The notes below the pieces were generated by a model. The model was not told the origin of the DNA. It was given only the letters and a program-made list of their open reading frames with translations, and searched no databases. From NCBI GenBank assembly GCA_030038195.1, contig JASHPJ010000013.1:1-44363 (forward strand): a DNA stretch of 44,363 bases, read 5' to 3'. Source of the stretch: Acidobacteriaceae bacterium. GTDB taxonomy: Bacteria; Acidobacteriota; Terriglobia; Terriglobales; Acidobacteriaceae. This document shows positions 1 to 8,429 of the stretch, piece after piece (positions within the stretch are counted from its first letter, which is position 1; every line of letters starts with the position of its first letter). The position numbers were made by a program, and so were the translations under genes.

Positions 1-507
1 CTTGATGAAGGGCTGCTCCAGCAGGCAGACCTCCTCGTAGAACTTGCCCATCTTGCCCTCAACGATCTTCTCGACGACGTTGGCCGGCTTGCCGGTGGCC
101 GCGGCCTGCGCGCGATAGATTTCCTTCTCGCGCTCCAAATCCTCTGCAGTCACGTCCTCGGGCTTCACGTAGCGCGGATCGCTGGCGGCGATGTGCATGG
201 CGACGTCTTTGAGCAACTCCTGGAAGTCGGTGGTGCGCGCCACGAAGTCACTCTCGCAGTTCAGCTCAAGGAGCACGCCGATCTTGCCGCCGGCGTGAAT
301 GTACGTTCCAATCGTGCCCTCGTTGGTGGTGCGTGCAGCCTTCTTTTGTGCTGAGGCGATACCGCGCTTGCGCAGCACCACGAAGGCCTCTTCGATATCG
401 CCCTTGGTTTCCTGCAGCGCCTTCAGGCAGTCGCCCATGGGTGCGCCGGACTTCTCGCGCAGCTCCTTCACCAGTTTGGCGTCAATCTTTTCGCTCACAG
501 TCGTCAT
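1..507 (-). CDS. tsf: Elongation factor Ts, 3'-truncated by the window edge
   Basis: Reading the minus strand from the ATG at 507 gives 169 residues with no stop before the window ends, so the C-terminus is missing. EF-Ts is the cytoplasmic guanine-nucleotide exchange factor that recycles EF-Tu-GDP. The N-terminal UBA-like segment (residues 1-50, with [20 protein letters not shown]) is followed by the family hallmark [10 protein letters not shown] at about residues 83-92, the TDFV-type loop that contacts EF-Tu. It is the last visible gene of rplM-rpsI-rpsB-tsf. The 225-bp gap to rpsB contains a hairpin (664-696) that could reduce tsf transcription relative to rpsB. Identification is certain; the full length is unknown. 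Confidence 0.97.
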   Translation of the reverse strand, partial: MTTVSEKIDAKLVKELREKSGAPMGDCLKALQETKGDIEEAFVVLRKRGIASAQKKAARTTNEGTIGTYIHAGGKIGVLLELNCESDFVARTTDFQELLKDVAMHIAASDPRYVKPEDVTAEDLEREKEIYRAQAAATGKPANVVEKIVEGKMGKFYEEVCLLEQPFIK

Positions 508-660
508 CTCTCGTTTCCCTTAAATTCTGCTTGAGTCCGGTTCCGGCCCAGGCTGCATAAAAAAACAAATGAGCCGGAGTTTCTGCTTTTCCACCCCGTC
601 GCCAGCAATCCGCTGCCGCGGACGACAGGAGGGAGCGCGGAAATTTTTGAGCCCGCATAA

Positions 661-696
661 GAAAAGCGTGGCACTTGCAACTTGGCGGCCACGCTT
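661..696 (-). terminator. Hairpin with U-run between rpsB and tsf (possible attenuator)
   Basis: On the minus strand a 9-bp perfect stem (AAGCGTGGC / GCCACGCTT, arms 688-696 and 664-672) closes a 15-nt loop and is followed by TTC and then TTATG. It lies downstream of the rpsB stop and upstream of tsf in the direction of transcription. An internal terminator between these two genes is known in E. coli, so partial termination is a reasonable reading; this is inferred from sequence only. Confidence 0.5.
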
Positions 697-732
697 GTCT
701 CGTGTGCGCGTTTTGAGGCGCGCCCTTGAAAG

Positions 733-1599
733 TTAGAGTGCGCGCTCGGCTGCTTCATCCTCGTCGAGCGCCGCAACGGCCGCTGGAGCCTTGCGGATGC
801 CGCCGCCCAGCGCCGCTTCGAAGCCTTCATCGTCCGGCGAACTCCCTTCGGCAGCTACCGTCTCCGCCTGGCCCTCGGCTGGCGCGGGCTGTTCTTCGAC
901 AAACGCCTTGTCGCCCACCAGGTTCACGCCCTCGGCGGCCGAGTCGGCAATCTTTGAGGTGAAGAGGCGAATGGCGCGGAGCGCATCGTCGTTGCCGGGG
1001 ATCACGTAATCGACCACGGTGGGATCGCAGTTGGTGTCAACCACCGCCACCACCGGGATGCCCAGCTTGCGCGCTTCTTTCACGGCAATGGCTTCGTTGT
1101 TCGAGTCCACCACGAAGATCGCGTCCGGCAGTCGCTTCATATTCTTGATGCCGGCCAGGTTCGCCTGCAGGTGCTTGCGCTCGCGCTCCAGCCGGATCAC
1201 TTCCTTTTTGGTCAGCAGCTCGTAGCGGCCATCCACGGCCATCTCATCCAGTTCCTGAAGGCGCTTCACCGACTTCTGCACCGTCACCCAGTTGGTGAGC
1301 AGCCCGCCCAGCCAGCGCTGGTTGATGTAGGGCATGCCGGCGCGGCTCGCCTCTTCGGCGACCGCGTCCTGGGCCTGGCGCTTGGTGCCGACGAACAGAA
1401 TCGTCTTACCGCTGGCGCACAGGTCAGTCACGAACTTCGACGCATCCTTGAAAAGTTTCAGCGTCTTCTGCAGGTCGATGATGTAGATCCCGTTGCGCTC
1501 GCCGAAGATGTATTCCTTCATCCGCGGATTCCAGCGCTTGGTCTGATGCCCGAAGTGAACACCCGCTTCGAGCAGCTCCTTCATGGTGATCGTGGCCAA
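733..1599 (-). CDS. rpsB: 30S ribosomal protein S2
   Basis: Encodes 288 residues of ribosomal protein S2, a small-subunit protein bound near the head-body junction. The start is set at the TTG codon 1599-1597: an excellent AAGGAGG ribosome-binding site (1604-1610) lies 4 nt upstream, and the protein then begins with [18 protein letters not shown], the canonical S2 N-terminus. The open frame extends a further 41 codons upstream, but that part resembles intergenic repeat sequence. Family motifs seen include [20 protein letters not shown] and [20 protein letters not shown]. The C-terminal 45 residues are an Ala/Glu-rich acidic tail, longer than in E. coli S2. Third gene of rplM-rpsI-rpsB-tsf. 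Confidence 0.97.
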   Translation of the reverse strand: MATITMKELLEAGVHFGHQTKRWNPRMKEYIFGERNGIYIIDLQKTLKLFKDASKFVTDLCASGKTILFVGTKRQAQDAVAEEASRAGMPYINQRWLGGLLTNWVTVQKSVKRLQELDEMAVDGRYELLTKKEVIRLERERKHLQANLAGIKNMKRLPDAIFVVDSNNEAIAVKEARKLGIPVVAVVDTNCDPTVVDYVIPGNDDALRAIRLFTSKIADSAAEGVNLVGDKAFVEEQPAPAEGQAETVAAEGSSPDDEGFEAALGGGIRKAPAAVAALDEDEAAERAL

Positions 1600-1682
1600 T
1601 GGGCCTCCTTCGTGGATTGCATCCGGGCTAACCTTCGTCTGGCCCGGATTGAACCCGCTTTTTGCGGGAAGTTGGTAAAACC

Positions 1683-1753
1683 AGGGAATAGGGAGCAGGC
1701 GACAGGACTCGAAAAACCACAACGGTGAAAAACTGTTCCCTATTCCTTATTCC
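1683..1753. repeat. Heptad palindrome A1 (GGGAATA family) between rpsI and rpsB
   Basis: The left arm starts GGGAATAGGGA (1684-1694) and decays through two further 7-bp steps. The right arm TTCCCTATTCC (1736-1746) followed by TTATTCC is its inverted complement. The arms face each other across about 40 bp. It resembles the elements at 15574-15780, 16729-16876 and 33380-33546 and lies inside the ribosomal operon, so it would be transcribed. Confidence 0.75.
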
Positions 1754-1765
1754 TTTGCAAGCGCC

Positions 1766-2161
1766 TTAGCGTTTGCTGAACTGGAACCGCTTGCGCGCGC
1801 CCTTCTGGCCGTACTTCTTGCGCTCTTTCACGCGGGCATCGCGGGTGAGCAGGCCTTCGGTCTTCAGGGTTTTGCGCAGCTCGGGGTTGAACTCGAGCAG
1901 TGCACGGGCCACGCCCATCTTCACGGCGTCAGCCTGCGCGGCTACGCCGCCGCCGGTCACGGTGGTCACCACGTCAAAGCTCGCAGCCAGGTCGGCCACC
2001 GCCAGCGTCCGCTTGGCCGAGACCCGCTGCTGCTCGGTGACGAAGTACTCGTCAAATCCCTTGCCGTTGACCTTCCACTCGCCCGTGCCGGGACGCAGAA
2101 AGACGCGAGCGATCGCCGACTTGCGCCGTCCCGTCCCGTAATACTGAACCAAATCTGCCAT
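1766..2161 (-). CDS. rpsI: 30S ribosomal protein S9
   Basis: Encodes 131 residues, the normal length for S9, whose basic C-terminal tail reaches the P-site tRNA. Visible family features are [19 protein letters not shown] near the N-terminus, the central [20 protein letters not shown] and the terminal basic stretch [17 protein letters not shown] ending in the conserved Lys-Arg. It follows rplM in the standard rplM-rpsI order. The best Shine-Dalgarno match, AGGAG (complement of 2172-2176), is 10 nt from the ATG and lies within an AGCTNNT heptad arm, so the repeat appears to provide the ribosome-binding site. Confidence 0.98.
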   Translation of the reverse strand: MADLVQYYGTGRRKSAIARVFLRPGTGEWKVNGKGFDEYFVTEQQRVSAKRTLAVADLAASFDVVTTVTGGGVAAQADAVKMGVARALLEFNPELRKTLKTEGLLTRDARVKERKKYGQKGARKRFQFSKR

Positions 2162-2169
2162 TCTGCTTT

Positions 2170-2292
2170 AGCTCCTAGCTTTCCGCTTCCAGCCTCTAGC
2201 TTGTTCATGCCCTTCCGGGCTTTCCCAGCTTGCCTCTATCCATTTGCCTCAGCGCGAAGAGCTGAAAGCTGATGGCTAGAAGCTAAAAGCTG
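2170..2292. repeat. Heptad palindrome B1 (AGCTNNT family) between rplM and rpsI
   Basis: The left arm is five consecutive 7-mers at 2170-2204 (AGCTCCT, AGCTTTC, CGCTTCC, AGCCTCT, AGCTTGT). The right arm at 2258-2292 is the inverted complement type (AGAGCTG, AAAGCTG, ATGGCTA, GAAGCTA, AAAGCTG). The right arm ends 2 bp before the rplM stop codon and the left arm reaches to 8 bp of the rpsI start. The same architecture occurs at 23719-23842. Confidence 0.8.
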
Positions 2293-2294
2293 CC

Positions 2295-2726
2295 TTAGCC
2301 AATCTCCAGCGCCACCGGCTGCTGGGCCGCGTGGGGGTGCTTGTCGCCACGGTAGACCTTGAGCTTGGAGCCCATCGAACGGCCCAGCTTGGTCTTGGGC
2401 AGCATGCCCTTGATGGCTTCCTCGAGAATCTTCTCGGGCCTGCGATTCAGCAGGCGGGTAAACGACTCCTCACGCAAGCCGCCGGGGAAGCCGGTATAAC
2501 GGCGATAGATCTTCTTCTGGCTTTTCAGGCCGGTCAGGCGCACCTTCTCGGCATTGATCACGATCACGTGGTCGCCTACGTCGATGTACGGCACATACTG
2601 CGGATTCAGCTTGCCGCTTAGCACGCTGGCGGCTCTGGTGGCCAGCCGGCCCAGAGTCTCACCCGCCGCGTCAATCACATACCACTTGCGGCTGATCTCC
2701 TTGCCGCTCGGAACAAAGGTCGACAT
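2295..2726 (-). CDS. rplM: 50S ribosomal protein L13
   Basis: Encodes 143 residues, the usual L13 length; L13 is an early-assembly protein of the large subunit. Recognisable segments are [19 protein letters not shown], the loop [19 protein letters not shown], the [14 protein letters not shown] block and [24 protein letters not shown]. The ATG at 2726 is chosen because the protein then begins like the family; the open frame continues upstream for about 150 codons with no family similarity, through the leader. First gene of the operon; its promoter at 3000-3028 implies a 5' leader of about 270 nt. L13 regulates its own operon in E. coli, so the leader may be regulatory (inference). Confidence 0.98.
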   Translation of the reverse strand: MSTFVPSGKEISRKWYVIDAAGETLGRLATRAASVLSGKLNPQYVPYIDVGDHVIVINAEKVRLTGLKSQKKIYRRYTGFPGGLREESFTRLLNRRPEKILEEAIKGMLPKTKLGRSMGSKLKVYRGDKHPHAAQQPVALEIG

Positions 2727-2999
2727 CTCTCTTTTGCCTCTTCCCACTCCGGCGCCTGCCGGAAAAAATCCTTGGCGCAACGCGCGCTTGCCCGTAAAAC
2801 GCGCACAGGCCTTCCACTCTACCCACTGCCAAACAAGTCTGTTCGGGTGAGGATTGCCGGTCTGCCTGGCTGTGCCGGAGGAATCGGTCCGTCCCGGCCG
2901 CCGGTGGCCTGTCGCCGTCCGCCACTCATTTCGAGTGACTTGCAAGCCGGGCCAGGCAGCTACACACAGACCCCAGGCGCCACACCGCGCAAGGTCTTC

Positions 3000-3028
3000 A
3001 GAATACTTGAAAATGAGGGTGGAGTCAA
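3000..3028 (-). promoter_or_regulatory. Sigma-70-type promoter of the rplM-rpsI-rpsB-tsf operon
   Basis: On the minus strand TTGACT (3028-3023) is separated by exactly 17 nt from TATTCT (3005-3000). This matches the consensus at 5 of 6 and 4 of 6 positions with ideal spacing. Transcription would begin near 2993, about 267 nt before the rplM start codon. Confidence 0.7.
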
Positions 3029-3278
3029 TGAGAAGACAGGCATTCGAGGCGAAGAATCCGCGTATCTTCCGGTGCGGATTCCTGGCTGTTGTGGATTTCG
3101 TCGTGCCGAGGCCCTGCGACCGTTTCCGCGCCCCGAGTGCAAGTGTGCACGGTAAGATAGAGTGATTCATCAATCCCGTTCAACCGTCTCAACCCATTAG
3201 GCCGTATCGACATATAGGCTTGGCAAGAAAGGCTAGAAATCGGGCGTAGTACGCGGGGAATGACGGAAAGCAACCGCA

Positions 3279-3332
3279 GATCCTTCGACTCCGCAGGTGC
3301 AAAAAATCGCACCTGCTTTGCTCAGGATGACA
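3279..3332. repeat. Palindromic intergenic repeat (GATCCTTCGACTCCGC ... GCTCAGGATGACA type)
   Basis: Outer sequence GATCCTTCGACTCC begins at 3279 and GCTCAGGATGACA ends at 3332. The inner part is an 8-bp perfect stem GCAGGTGC (3293-3300) / GCACCTGC (3309-3316) around AAAAAATC. From memory, similar CCTTCGACTC...CTCAGGATGAC sequences recur in intergenic DNA of several bacterial phyla including Acidobacteriota; only one copy was found here. Confidence 0.55.
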
Positions 3333-3357
3333 AGCCCTTTATTTTCTGCTCGCTTAT

Positions 3358-4578
3358 ATGTCGATACAGCCTAAGTCAACATCAGCCAAGGAGCGCGTCT
3401 TTCTGCCCATGCCAAGATTGCCGGTGAAGAAAAGTCCATGGCGTGTCTTTGCGATTGTGCTCATGATTGCCGCCGCTGCCTGCTTTGTGGCTGCCGTTGA
3501 ATACATCGGCATCGATGATCAGCAGACAACCCAGAGGGACTACATCCAGTACTGGGCCATCGGCCAGCAGCTTGCGCACAGCGCGAACCCCTACGACGTT
3601 CCCGCGCTTGTGCAGCTCGAGCACAAGGCGGGTCTTGGCGCTTCGCAACCTAGGATATCGCTCAGCCCGCCAACCGTTCTCTGGCCCGTGCTGCCGCTGG
3701 GCTGGTTAAGCCCGCGCGTCGGCTTTATCGCCTGGTCGTTGCTCCAGCTAGGCTGCCTCTCGGTAGCCAACTGGCTTCTCTGGCGGCTCAACGGACGGCC
3801 CGATAGTCTTGTTCATCTCTTCGGCTATGCTTTTGCTCCCGCTCTCGTCAGTCTTATGGCTGGGCAGCTCAGCATATTTCTTTTGCTGGGAGTGGTGCTG
3901 TTCCTTTCTCTCTATCGAACTCGGCCCTTTCTGGCCGGCGCCGCTCTTCTGCCCTGCGCGCTCAAACCTCACTTGCTTCTGCTCTTCGCCCTGGTGTTGC
4001 TCATCTGGGTGGTCTACCGCCGGATGTTTTCGGTTCTCTACGGGTTTGCCGGCGCATTGCTTCTGAGCTGCGTCATCATGCTCTGCCTCGATGCGCACGC
4101 GTGGCAGCAGTATTTCTACATGATGCATCACACCCGCATTCTGCAGGTGTTCATTCCCACCTATGGTGAAGCGCTGCGTTTCATCGTCGATCGCAATGCG
4201 GTCTGGCTGCAGTTCATTCCTGCGGTTGTCGGGAGCCTCTGGGCTATCTGGTACTTCTGGACGCGCAGAGACCGCTGGGATTGGATGGACCAGGGGCTGG
4301 TCCTGCTGTTTGCCTCCGACGTCTGCTCGCCCTATGGCTTCTTCACCGACGAGTGCATCCTGCTTCCTTTTGTCCTGGCCGCGCTTTATCGCGCCCTTGA
4401 GACGGGACGCTCGTGGTTGCCGCTCGTGCTCATCGATGCCGCTGCAATCATCGAAGTCTACGCACAAGTCGACATCAACTGGCCGTGGTACCTCTGGACC
4501 ACGCCCGCGTGGCTGGGATGGTATCTCTATGCGCACCACGAGAGCGCAAAAGCGGAGCGGTCCGCCGTTAGTCCATGA
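3358..4578 (+). CDS. GT87-like (DUF2029) integral-membrane glycosyltransferase
   Basis: 406-residue multi-pass membrane protein. After a basic N-terminus comes a first transmembrane helix (about residues 30-47), then a periplasmic loop with TQRDYIQYWAIGQQLAHSAN and NPYD, which matches the D-(F/Y)-x-x-Y-W...NPYD loop of GT87/DUF2029 polyprenol-phosphate-sugar-dependent mannosyltransferases; the Asp there is the presumed catalytic residue. About eight to ten hydrophobic helices follow, with a short cytoplasmic RTRPF loop and LKPHLLLLF near residue 200. The substrate cannot be told from sequence. The ATG at 3358 lacks an obvious ribosome-binding site; the Met at 3409 is an alternative. Convergent with the MFS gene, 41 bp apart. 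Confidence 0.75.
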   Translation: MSIQPKSTSAKERVFLPMPRLPVKKSPWRVFAIVLMIAAAACFVAAVEYIGIDDQQTTQRDYIQYWAIGQQLAHSANPYDVPALVQLEHKAGLGASQPRISLSPPTVLWPVLPLGWLSPRVGFIAWSLLQLGCLSVANWLLWRLNGRPDSLVHLFGYAFAPALVSLMAGQLSIFLLLGVVLFLSLYRTRPFLAGAALLPCALKPHLLLLFALVLLIWVVYRRMFSVLYGFAGALLLSCVIMLCLDAHAWQQYFYMMHHTRILQVFIPTYGEALRFIVDRNAVWLQFIPAVVGSLWAIWYFWTRRDRWDWMDQGLVLLFASDVCSPYGFFTDECILLPFVLAALYRALETGRSWLPLVLIDAAAIIEVYAQVDINWPWYLWTTPAWLGWYLYAHHESAKAERSAVSP

Positions 4579-4619
4579 CGGCGCACGGCAAAGGCTGCGC
4601 GCTGTTGTCGAGAATTGTT

Positions 4620-5954
4620 TTAATCAGCGCTGAGCAGTTTTCTCTGCAGATCTTCCAGCGTCTGCCCTTTCGTCTCCGGATAAACCAGCAGTACCACCAC
4701 AAACTGCACCGCTGTCATGACCGCGAAGAAGACAAACGGCGTGGCCGTGCTCATGGAGTGCACCACCACCGGAAACTCGAGCGCGATGGCCGCGTTCATA
4801 AACCAGTGGCTGGCGCTGCCCACGCCCTGTCCCTTGGAGCGCACCGAGGTGGGGAAGACCTCGCCGATATACACCCAGATCACCGCACCCTGGGAGACGG
4901 AGAAGAACGCAATGTACGTCACCAGCAGCCACAGCAGCGCGCCGGGATGCGACTGCGTGGCGAAGAGCCACGCCACACCGGCCAGGCACGTTGCGCAGCC
5001 GGCCGCGCCGATGAGCAGCAGCGTCTTGCGCCCTGCCTTGTCAATCAGCGCCATGCCGACAATCGTGAACAGAAAATTCGTTGCGCCAATGACAATCGCC
5101 TGCTGGTCGCTCGAGATCTGGTTGAAGCCGGCCGCAGCGAAGATGTTGTTCAGGTAATAGAGAATCGCGTTGATGCCGGCGAGCTGGTTGAATGCGCCGA
5201 TGGTGATGGCGAGAAACAACGGATAGCGGTACTTCCAGCGAAACACCGGCTCGTGCGCCGTGGCGTGCTCTGCGGCGAGCGCGGCGCGGATGTCTTCCAG
5301 CTCGGCCTGCGGGTCGGGCTCGCCCATCATCTTCAGAACCGCCAGAGCCTCATCAATCCTGTTCTTCGAAGCTGACCACCGCGGACTGCGCGGAATGCCG
5401 AACAGCAGGACCAGGAAGAGCACGGCGGGCACCGCTGCAATGCCCACCTGCCAGCGCCACTCGGTCGCGCCCAGGTGCATGGTGCGGATGACGTAGTTCG
5501 ACGTGTAGGCCGCCATGATGCCGAAGACCACGTTGAACTGGAAGGCTGCAACCAGCCGGCCGCGCCACTTGGCCGGAGCCAGCTCGGCGATATAGACCGG
5601 GCCGAGCACAGACGAGGCTCCAATGCCCAGTCCGCCAATGAAGCGGAAGATCATGAACGATGACCAGCCCCACGCCAGGCCGCAGCCCGCCGCAGAGGCC
5701 ACATATAGCACGGCGGTGATGCGCAGCGTCTCGCGGCTGCCCAGTTTCTGGCCCACCTGGCCGGCGCCCAGCGCGCCAATCACCGTTCCAATCAGGCCGA
5801 TAGCCACGGTCAGCCCCTTGTTCTGCGGACTCAGGTGGTAGAGGCGGACCAGCGCGTCGATGGCGCCGGAGATGACGACAGTGTCAAAGCCAAAAAGCAG
5901 CCCACCCAGCGCGCCCGTAAGGGTCGCTCGCATCAGAGGAAAGTTCGGTCGCAT
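4620..5954 (-). CDS. MFS sugar porter (XylE/AraE/GalP-like)
   Basis: 444-residue inner-membrane transporter with twelve predicted helices in two halves of six. Sugar-porter signatures are plain: GGLLFGFDTVVISGA in TM1, a GSRETLR loop after TM2, PVYIAELAPAKWRGR at the TM4/5 region, QLAGINAILYYLNNIF in TM7 (the sugar-binding QxxGxNxxxYY motif, with L replacing the second Q), DKAGRKTLLL after TM8 and PETKGQTLEDLQRKL at the end. It therefore probably imports a monosaccharide by proton symport. Upstream on the same strand, 72 bp away, is an XRE-cupin regulator that could control it (inference from adjacency). The sugar is not determined. Confidence 0.9.
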   Translation of the reverse strand: MRPNFPLMRATLTGALGGLLFGFDTVVISGAIDALVRLYHLSPQNKGLTVAIGLIGTVIGALGAGQVGQKLGSRETLRITAVLYVASAAGCGLAWGWSSFMIFRFIGGLGIGASSVLGPVYIAELAPAKWRGRLVAAFQFNVVFGIMAAYTSNYVIRTMHLGATEWRWQVGIAAVPAVLFLVLLFGIPRSPRWSASKNRIDEALAVLKMMGEPDPQAELEDIRAALAAEHATAHEPVFRWKYRYPLFLAITIGAFNQLAGINAILYYLNNIFAAAGFNQISSDQQAIVIGATNFLFTIVGMALIDKAGRKTLLLIGAAGCATCLAGVAWLFATQSHPGALLWLLVTYIAFFSVSQGAVIWVYIGEVFPTSVRSKGQGVGSASHWFMNAAIALEFPVVVHSMSTATPFVFFAVMTAVQFVVVLLVYPETKGQTLEDLQRKLLSAD

Positions 5955-6026
5955 GTCGTGATTACCTTGGATGCCCAGATCATCCTACAGACCGCGCGCG
6001 CAAGGCGGCAAACCGGGAGGATGCTC

Positions 6027-6620
6027 TCAGCCGGCTGCCTGCGCGGCGCCGGGCAGCACGGCCAGCACGCGGCAGCGGCGTTTGTCGGCCGCGCTCCAGG
6101 CCAGCGGGATATCGCTTTCCATGCAGGCACAGTCGCCGGTCTCAAGAATTTCGGTCATGCCGCCGGCGTCCAGGCGCAACTGGCCCTCGATAACGTAAAC
6201 AACGCCGCTAGCTGCGCGTGTGGCGTTCATGGTTACAGAAGAGCCTCCGGGTGGAAACTCGATCATCTGCGCCTTCAACTGCGAGCCGTCGGCCGCGTTC
6301 AGGGAAGTGATCTTTACCGCTTCCGGGCCGCGGACGTCTCCCAGGAGGTGAGCCTTGCGGGTGATGGACAGCGTGTGGCGCGCGGGTTCAGAGAAAAAGT
6401 AGCTCAGCCCCACGCCATAGACCCGGCAGATGGTGGCCAGAGTCGGCAGCGTGGGAATCATGCGGTCAGTCTCCAGCTTGGAGAGCAGGGCAGTGGAAAG
6501 ACCGGTCTCAGCGGCCAGGCGCGAAAGGGTAAGCCGCTTCTGCGTGCGCAGCGCACGAAGCTTCAAGCCGATGCAATAGGATTCCAGGGACCACTGTGCG
6601 TACGAAACTGCCTTGGCCAT
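6027..6620 (-). CDS. XRE-family transcriptional regulator with C-terminal cupin domain
   Basis: 197-residue DNA-binding regulator. Residues about 15-75 form an HTH_3/XRE helix-turn-helix (LKLRALRTQKRLTLSRLAAE, then TGLSTALLSKLETDRMIPTLPTLATICRVY). Residues about 120-190 form a cupin (EFPPGGSSVTMN, VVYVIEGQLRLDAGG, LETGDCACMESDIPLAWSA), the layout of PuuR-like regulators that sense a small ligand. The ATG at 6620 is preferred over longer upstream starts because GGGAG lies 6 nt before it. It reads toward the sugar porter 72 bp downstream and is divergent from the DUF481-like gene. The cupin histidines typical of metal-binding members are not obvious. Confidence 0.88.
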   Translation of the reverse strand: MAKAVSYAQWSLESYCIGLKLRALRTQKRLTLSRLAAETGLSTALLSKLETDRMIPTLPTLATICRVYGVGLSYFFSEPARHTLSITRKAHLLGDVRGPEAVKITSLNAADGSQLKAQMIEFPPGGSSVTMNATRAASGVVYVIEGQLRLDAGGMTEILETGDCACMESDIPLAWSAADKRRCRVLAVLPGAAQAAG

Positions 6621-7046
6621 CGCAGACTCCCGTGAATTGAGAGCAATGTTGTGCAGAACAAGTGTATGGGAAGTCTGCGCGGATGCTGCGGACCAAACCG
6701 GCGGTGGCTCTTGGGGATGCGCCACCAAACACTGTTGCGGCAGGCTGCCGGCAATTTATTATGATGTCAATCAGAGCGTACCGCGGGCCGCGGCCTGCGC
6801 GGGCGCTACCTTTCCCAGTTCCCTGCGGATGCACTTCCGGCGCGCGAAACTCCCCTGGCACGACCGGCCGAATCTGCCTCCGCGTGACGCACAATGAGCG
6901 GGATCACTGTACGCCAGCCCGCTTTCACATCGGCCGCATAGAAGAGGCAAGATTCACTGCTCAGCAACGGAAGGCTGCGCCGGCAGCGGGCACGCCGTCT
7001 GTTCCCCAGGAAGCAGGTTTTTGCCAGGCCAGTAGAAAGGCGCACA
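6621..7046. other. 426-bp divergent intergenic region, XRE-cupin gene / DUF481-like gene
   Basis: Contains the start regions of two divergent genes. An AT-rich patch at 6751-6770 carries TATTAT (6757-6762, plus) and TTGACA (6770-6765, minus), but neither pairs with a convincing partner box at normal spacing. No small gene or RNA structure could be supported. Confidence 0.5.
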
Positions 7047-8312
7047 ATGACCAACTTTTCTTTTCTGTCAGGAACGAAGAAGATTCTTGGCCGCATGGCG
7101 GCGCTCGCCATGACGGCTGCTGTACTGAGCGCGGCGGTAATTTGCGCCGCGCAGTCCAAACCGGCGGCCAATCCCGCGCCCGACGTGCTGGTGCTCAGCA
7201 ACGGCGATACGCTGCACGGAAAGCTGGTGAACGAGATCGGGGGCAAGGTCACCTTCCACAGCGATCCGCTGGGAGACATCTCGATCCCCTGGAACAAGAT
7301 CAAGGAGTTGCACTCGGCCGAGCGTTTCGCCGTCCTCGACAGCCGGGTAAAGCCGCACGGCAAGCATGGCGAGGTAGTCATCCCCTCTGGTGCAATCGAC
7401 GTGAACACCGAGGCGGTGACCATCCAGCCTGAAAGCGGGCCGCCTCTGCCACCCATTCCGCTCAAGAATGCCGAGTTCATCATGGATGCGGCCACGCTGG
7501 ACAAGCAGATCAACCACGAGCCCGGCTTCTTTACGGGCTGGAACGGCGCAGCCACCGCCGGCGCGACGCTGGTGAGCGCTTCGACCAACCAGTACACCGT
7601 TTCCGGCGGAGTGAGCCTGGTGCGCGCAGTGCCCACGGTGCCGTGGCTCAGTCCGCGCAACCGTACCTCGATGGACTTCAGCGGCTCCTACGGCAAGATC
7701 ACGCAGCCCGGCTACACCGTGCCGGCGGATCCGACCGCCACGCCGCCGACGCCAGCGCAGACCATCGCGCCCGTCATTACCAAGTCAGCGATCTCGCACT
7801 TCGATGCGGAAAGAGACGAGTATTTCTCGCCGCGGCTCTTCGCGCTGGGCCAGGTGGCCTTCGACCACAACTTCGGCCAGGACCTGTCGCTGCAACAGAT
7901 TTACGGCGGCGGCATCGGCTGGACCGCGCTGAAAAAGCCGAAACAGGAACTGGATCTGAAGGGAACCATCCAGTATGAGAAGCAGCAGTTCATGGCTGGG
8001 GCAGGCAGTGCCAACCAGAACCTGGTCGGCTCGACCTTCGCCGCCAACTATGCGCTCCATCTGAAGCTGATCAACTACATCCAGGCCCTGAACTATATCC
8101 CGGCGTATAACGACTTCGCCGCTTACTCGGCCACGGAGTCAAACACCTTTGCGTTTCCGGCATACAAGAACCTCAGCTTTTCCGTGGGCACGCTGGACAG
8201 CTACCTCAACGATCCTCCTGTCGTGGTGCTCAGCGCTACGCAGCCGCCCATCAAGCGCAACTCGTTCCAGTTCACCATGGGCCTGACCTACGCGATCAAG
8301 TCGAAATACTGA
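7047..8312 (+). CDS. DUF481-like outer-membrane beta-barrel protein
   Basis: 421 residues. The N-terminus has a basic region followed by a hydrophobic stretch ending near AAQS (about residue 37), consistent with a signal peptide. Residues 45-100 form a small N-terminal module (LSNGDTLHGKLV, GGKVTFHSDPLGDISIPW) typical of DUF481 proteins. From about residue 160 the sequence alternates hydrophobic and polar residues as in a beta-barrel, with many Tyr/Phe/Gly, ending in FTMGLTYAIKSKY with a terminal aromatic residue as in BAM substrates. The role is unknown in detail. AAGG 6 nt before the ATG supports the start. A strong hairpin follows 12 bp after the stop. Confidence 0.75.
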   Translation: MTNFSFLSGTKKILGRMAALAMTAAVLSAAVICAAQSKPAANPAPDVLVLSNGDTLHGKLVNEIGGKVTFHSDPLGDISIPWNKIKELHSAERFAVLDSRVKPHGKHGEVVIPSGAIDVNTEAVTIQPESGPPLPPIPLKNAEFIMDAATLDKQINHEPGFFTGWNGAATAGATLVSASTNQYTVSGGVSLVRAVPTVPWLSPRNRTSMDFSGSYGKITQPGYTVPADPTATPPTPAQTIAPVITKSAISHFDAERDEYFSPRLFALGQVAFDHNFGQDLSLQQIYGGGIGWTALKKPKQELDLKGTIQYEKQQFMAGAGSANQNLVGSTFAANYALHLKLINYIQALNYIPAYNDFAAYSATESNTFAFPAYKNLSFSVGTLDSYLNDPPVVVLSATQPPIKRNSFQFTMGLTYAIKSKY

Positions 8313-8324
8313 AGTCTTGAGGCC

Positions 8325-8362
8325 CAGTGCGTGCGCCCTCCGGCCGATCGGCGCACGCACTG
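8325..8362 (+). terminator. Strong hairpin downstream of the DUF481-like gene
   Basis: A 13-bp perfect inverted repeat, CAGTGCGTGCGCC (8325-8337) and its complement (8350-8362), encloses a 12-nt loop. It begins 12 bp after the stop codon. There is no T-run after it, so termination without Rho is uncertain. Confidence 0.5.
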
Positions 8363-8399
8363 CGTAACCCATCGCAAAAATCAGGAGCAACTCATTTAT

Positions 8400-8429
8400 T
8401 TGACATAACTTAAATGGCAATGATCTATT
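8400..8429 (+). promoter_or_regulatory. Candidate promoter upstream of the winged-helix/TPR regulator
   Basis: TTGACA (8400-8405, full consensus) is followed after 18 nt by TCTATT (8424-8429), preceded by TG at 8421-8422 as in an extended -10 element. It lies in an AT-rich island about 280 bp upstream of the regulator start. Confidence 0.4.

Larger units (their letters stand above)
2727..3357. other. 631-bp intergenic region: rplM leader/promoter and a palindromic repeat
   Basis: The segment separates the minus-strand rplM operon from the plus-strand glycosyltransferase. It contains the predicted rplM leader (2727 to about 2993), the promoter at 3000-3028, and a palindromic repeat at 3279-3332. 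Short open frames on both strands were considered and show no recognisable protein features. Confidence 0.7.

Noticed and set aside
2295-3173. Extended rplM reading frame of 292 codons
   Set aside because: The first 149 codons cover the leader and promoter region and do not resemble L13; the internal ATG at 2726 gives an exact family-length protein.
6806-7660. 284-codon minus-strand frame across the start of the DUF481-like gene
   Set aside because: The plus-strand gene has a signal peptide, ribosome-binding site and family module; the antisense product has none of these.
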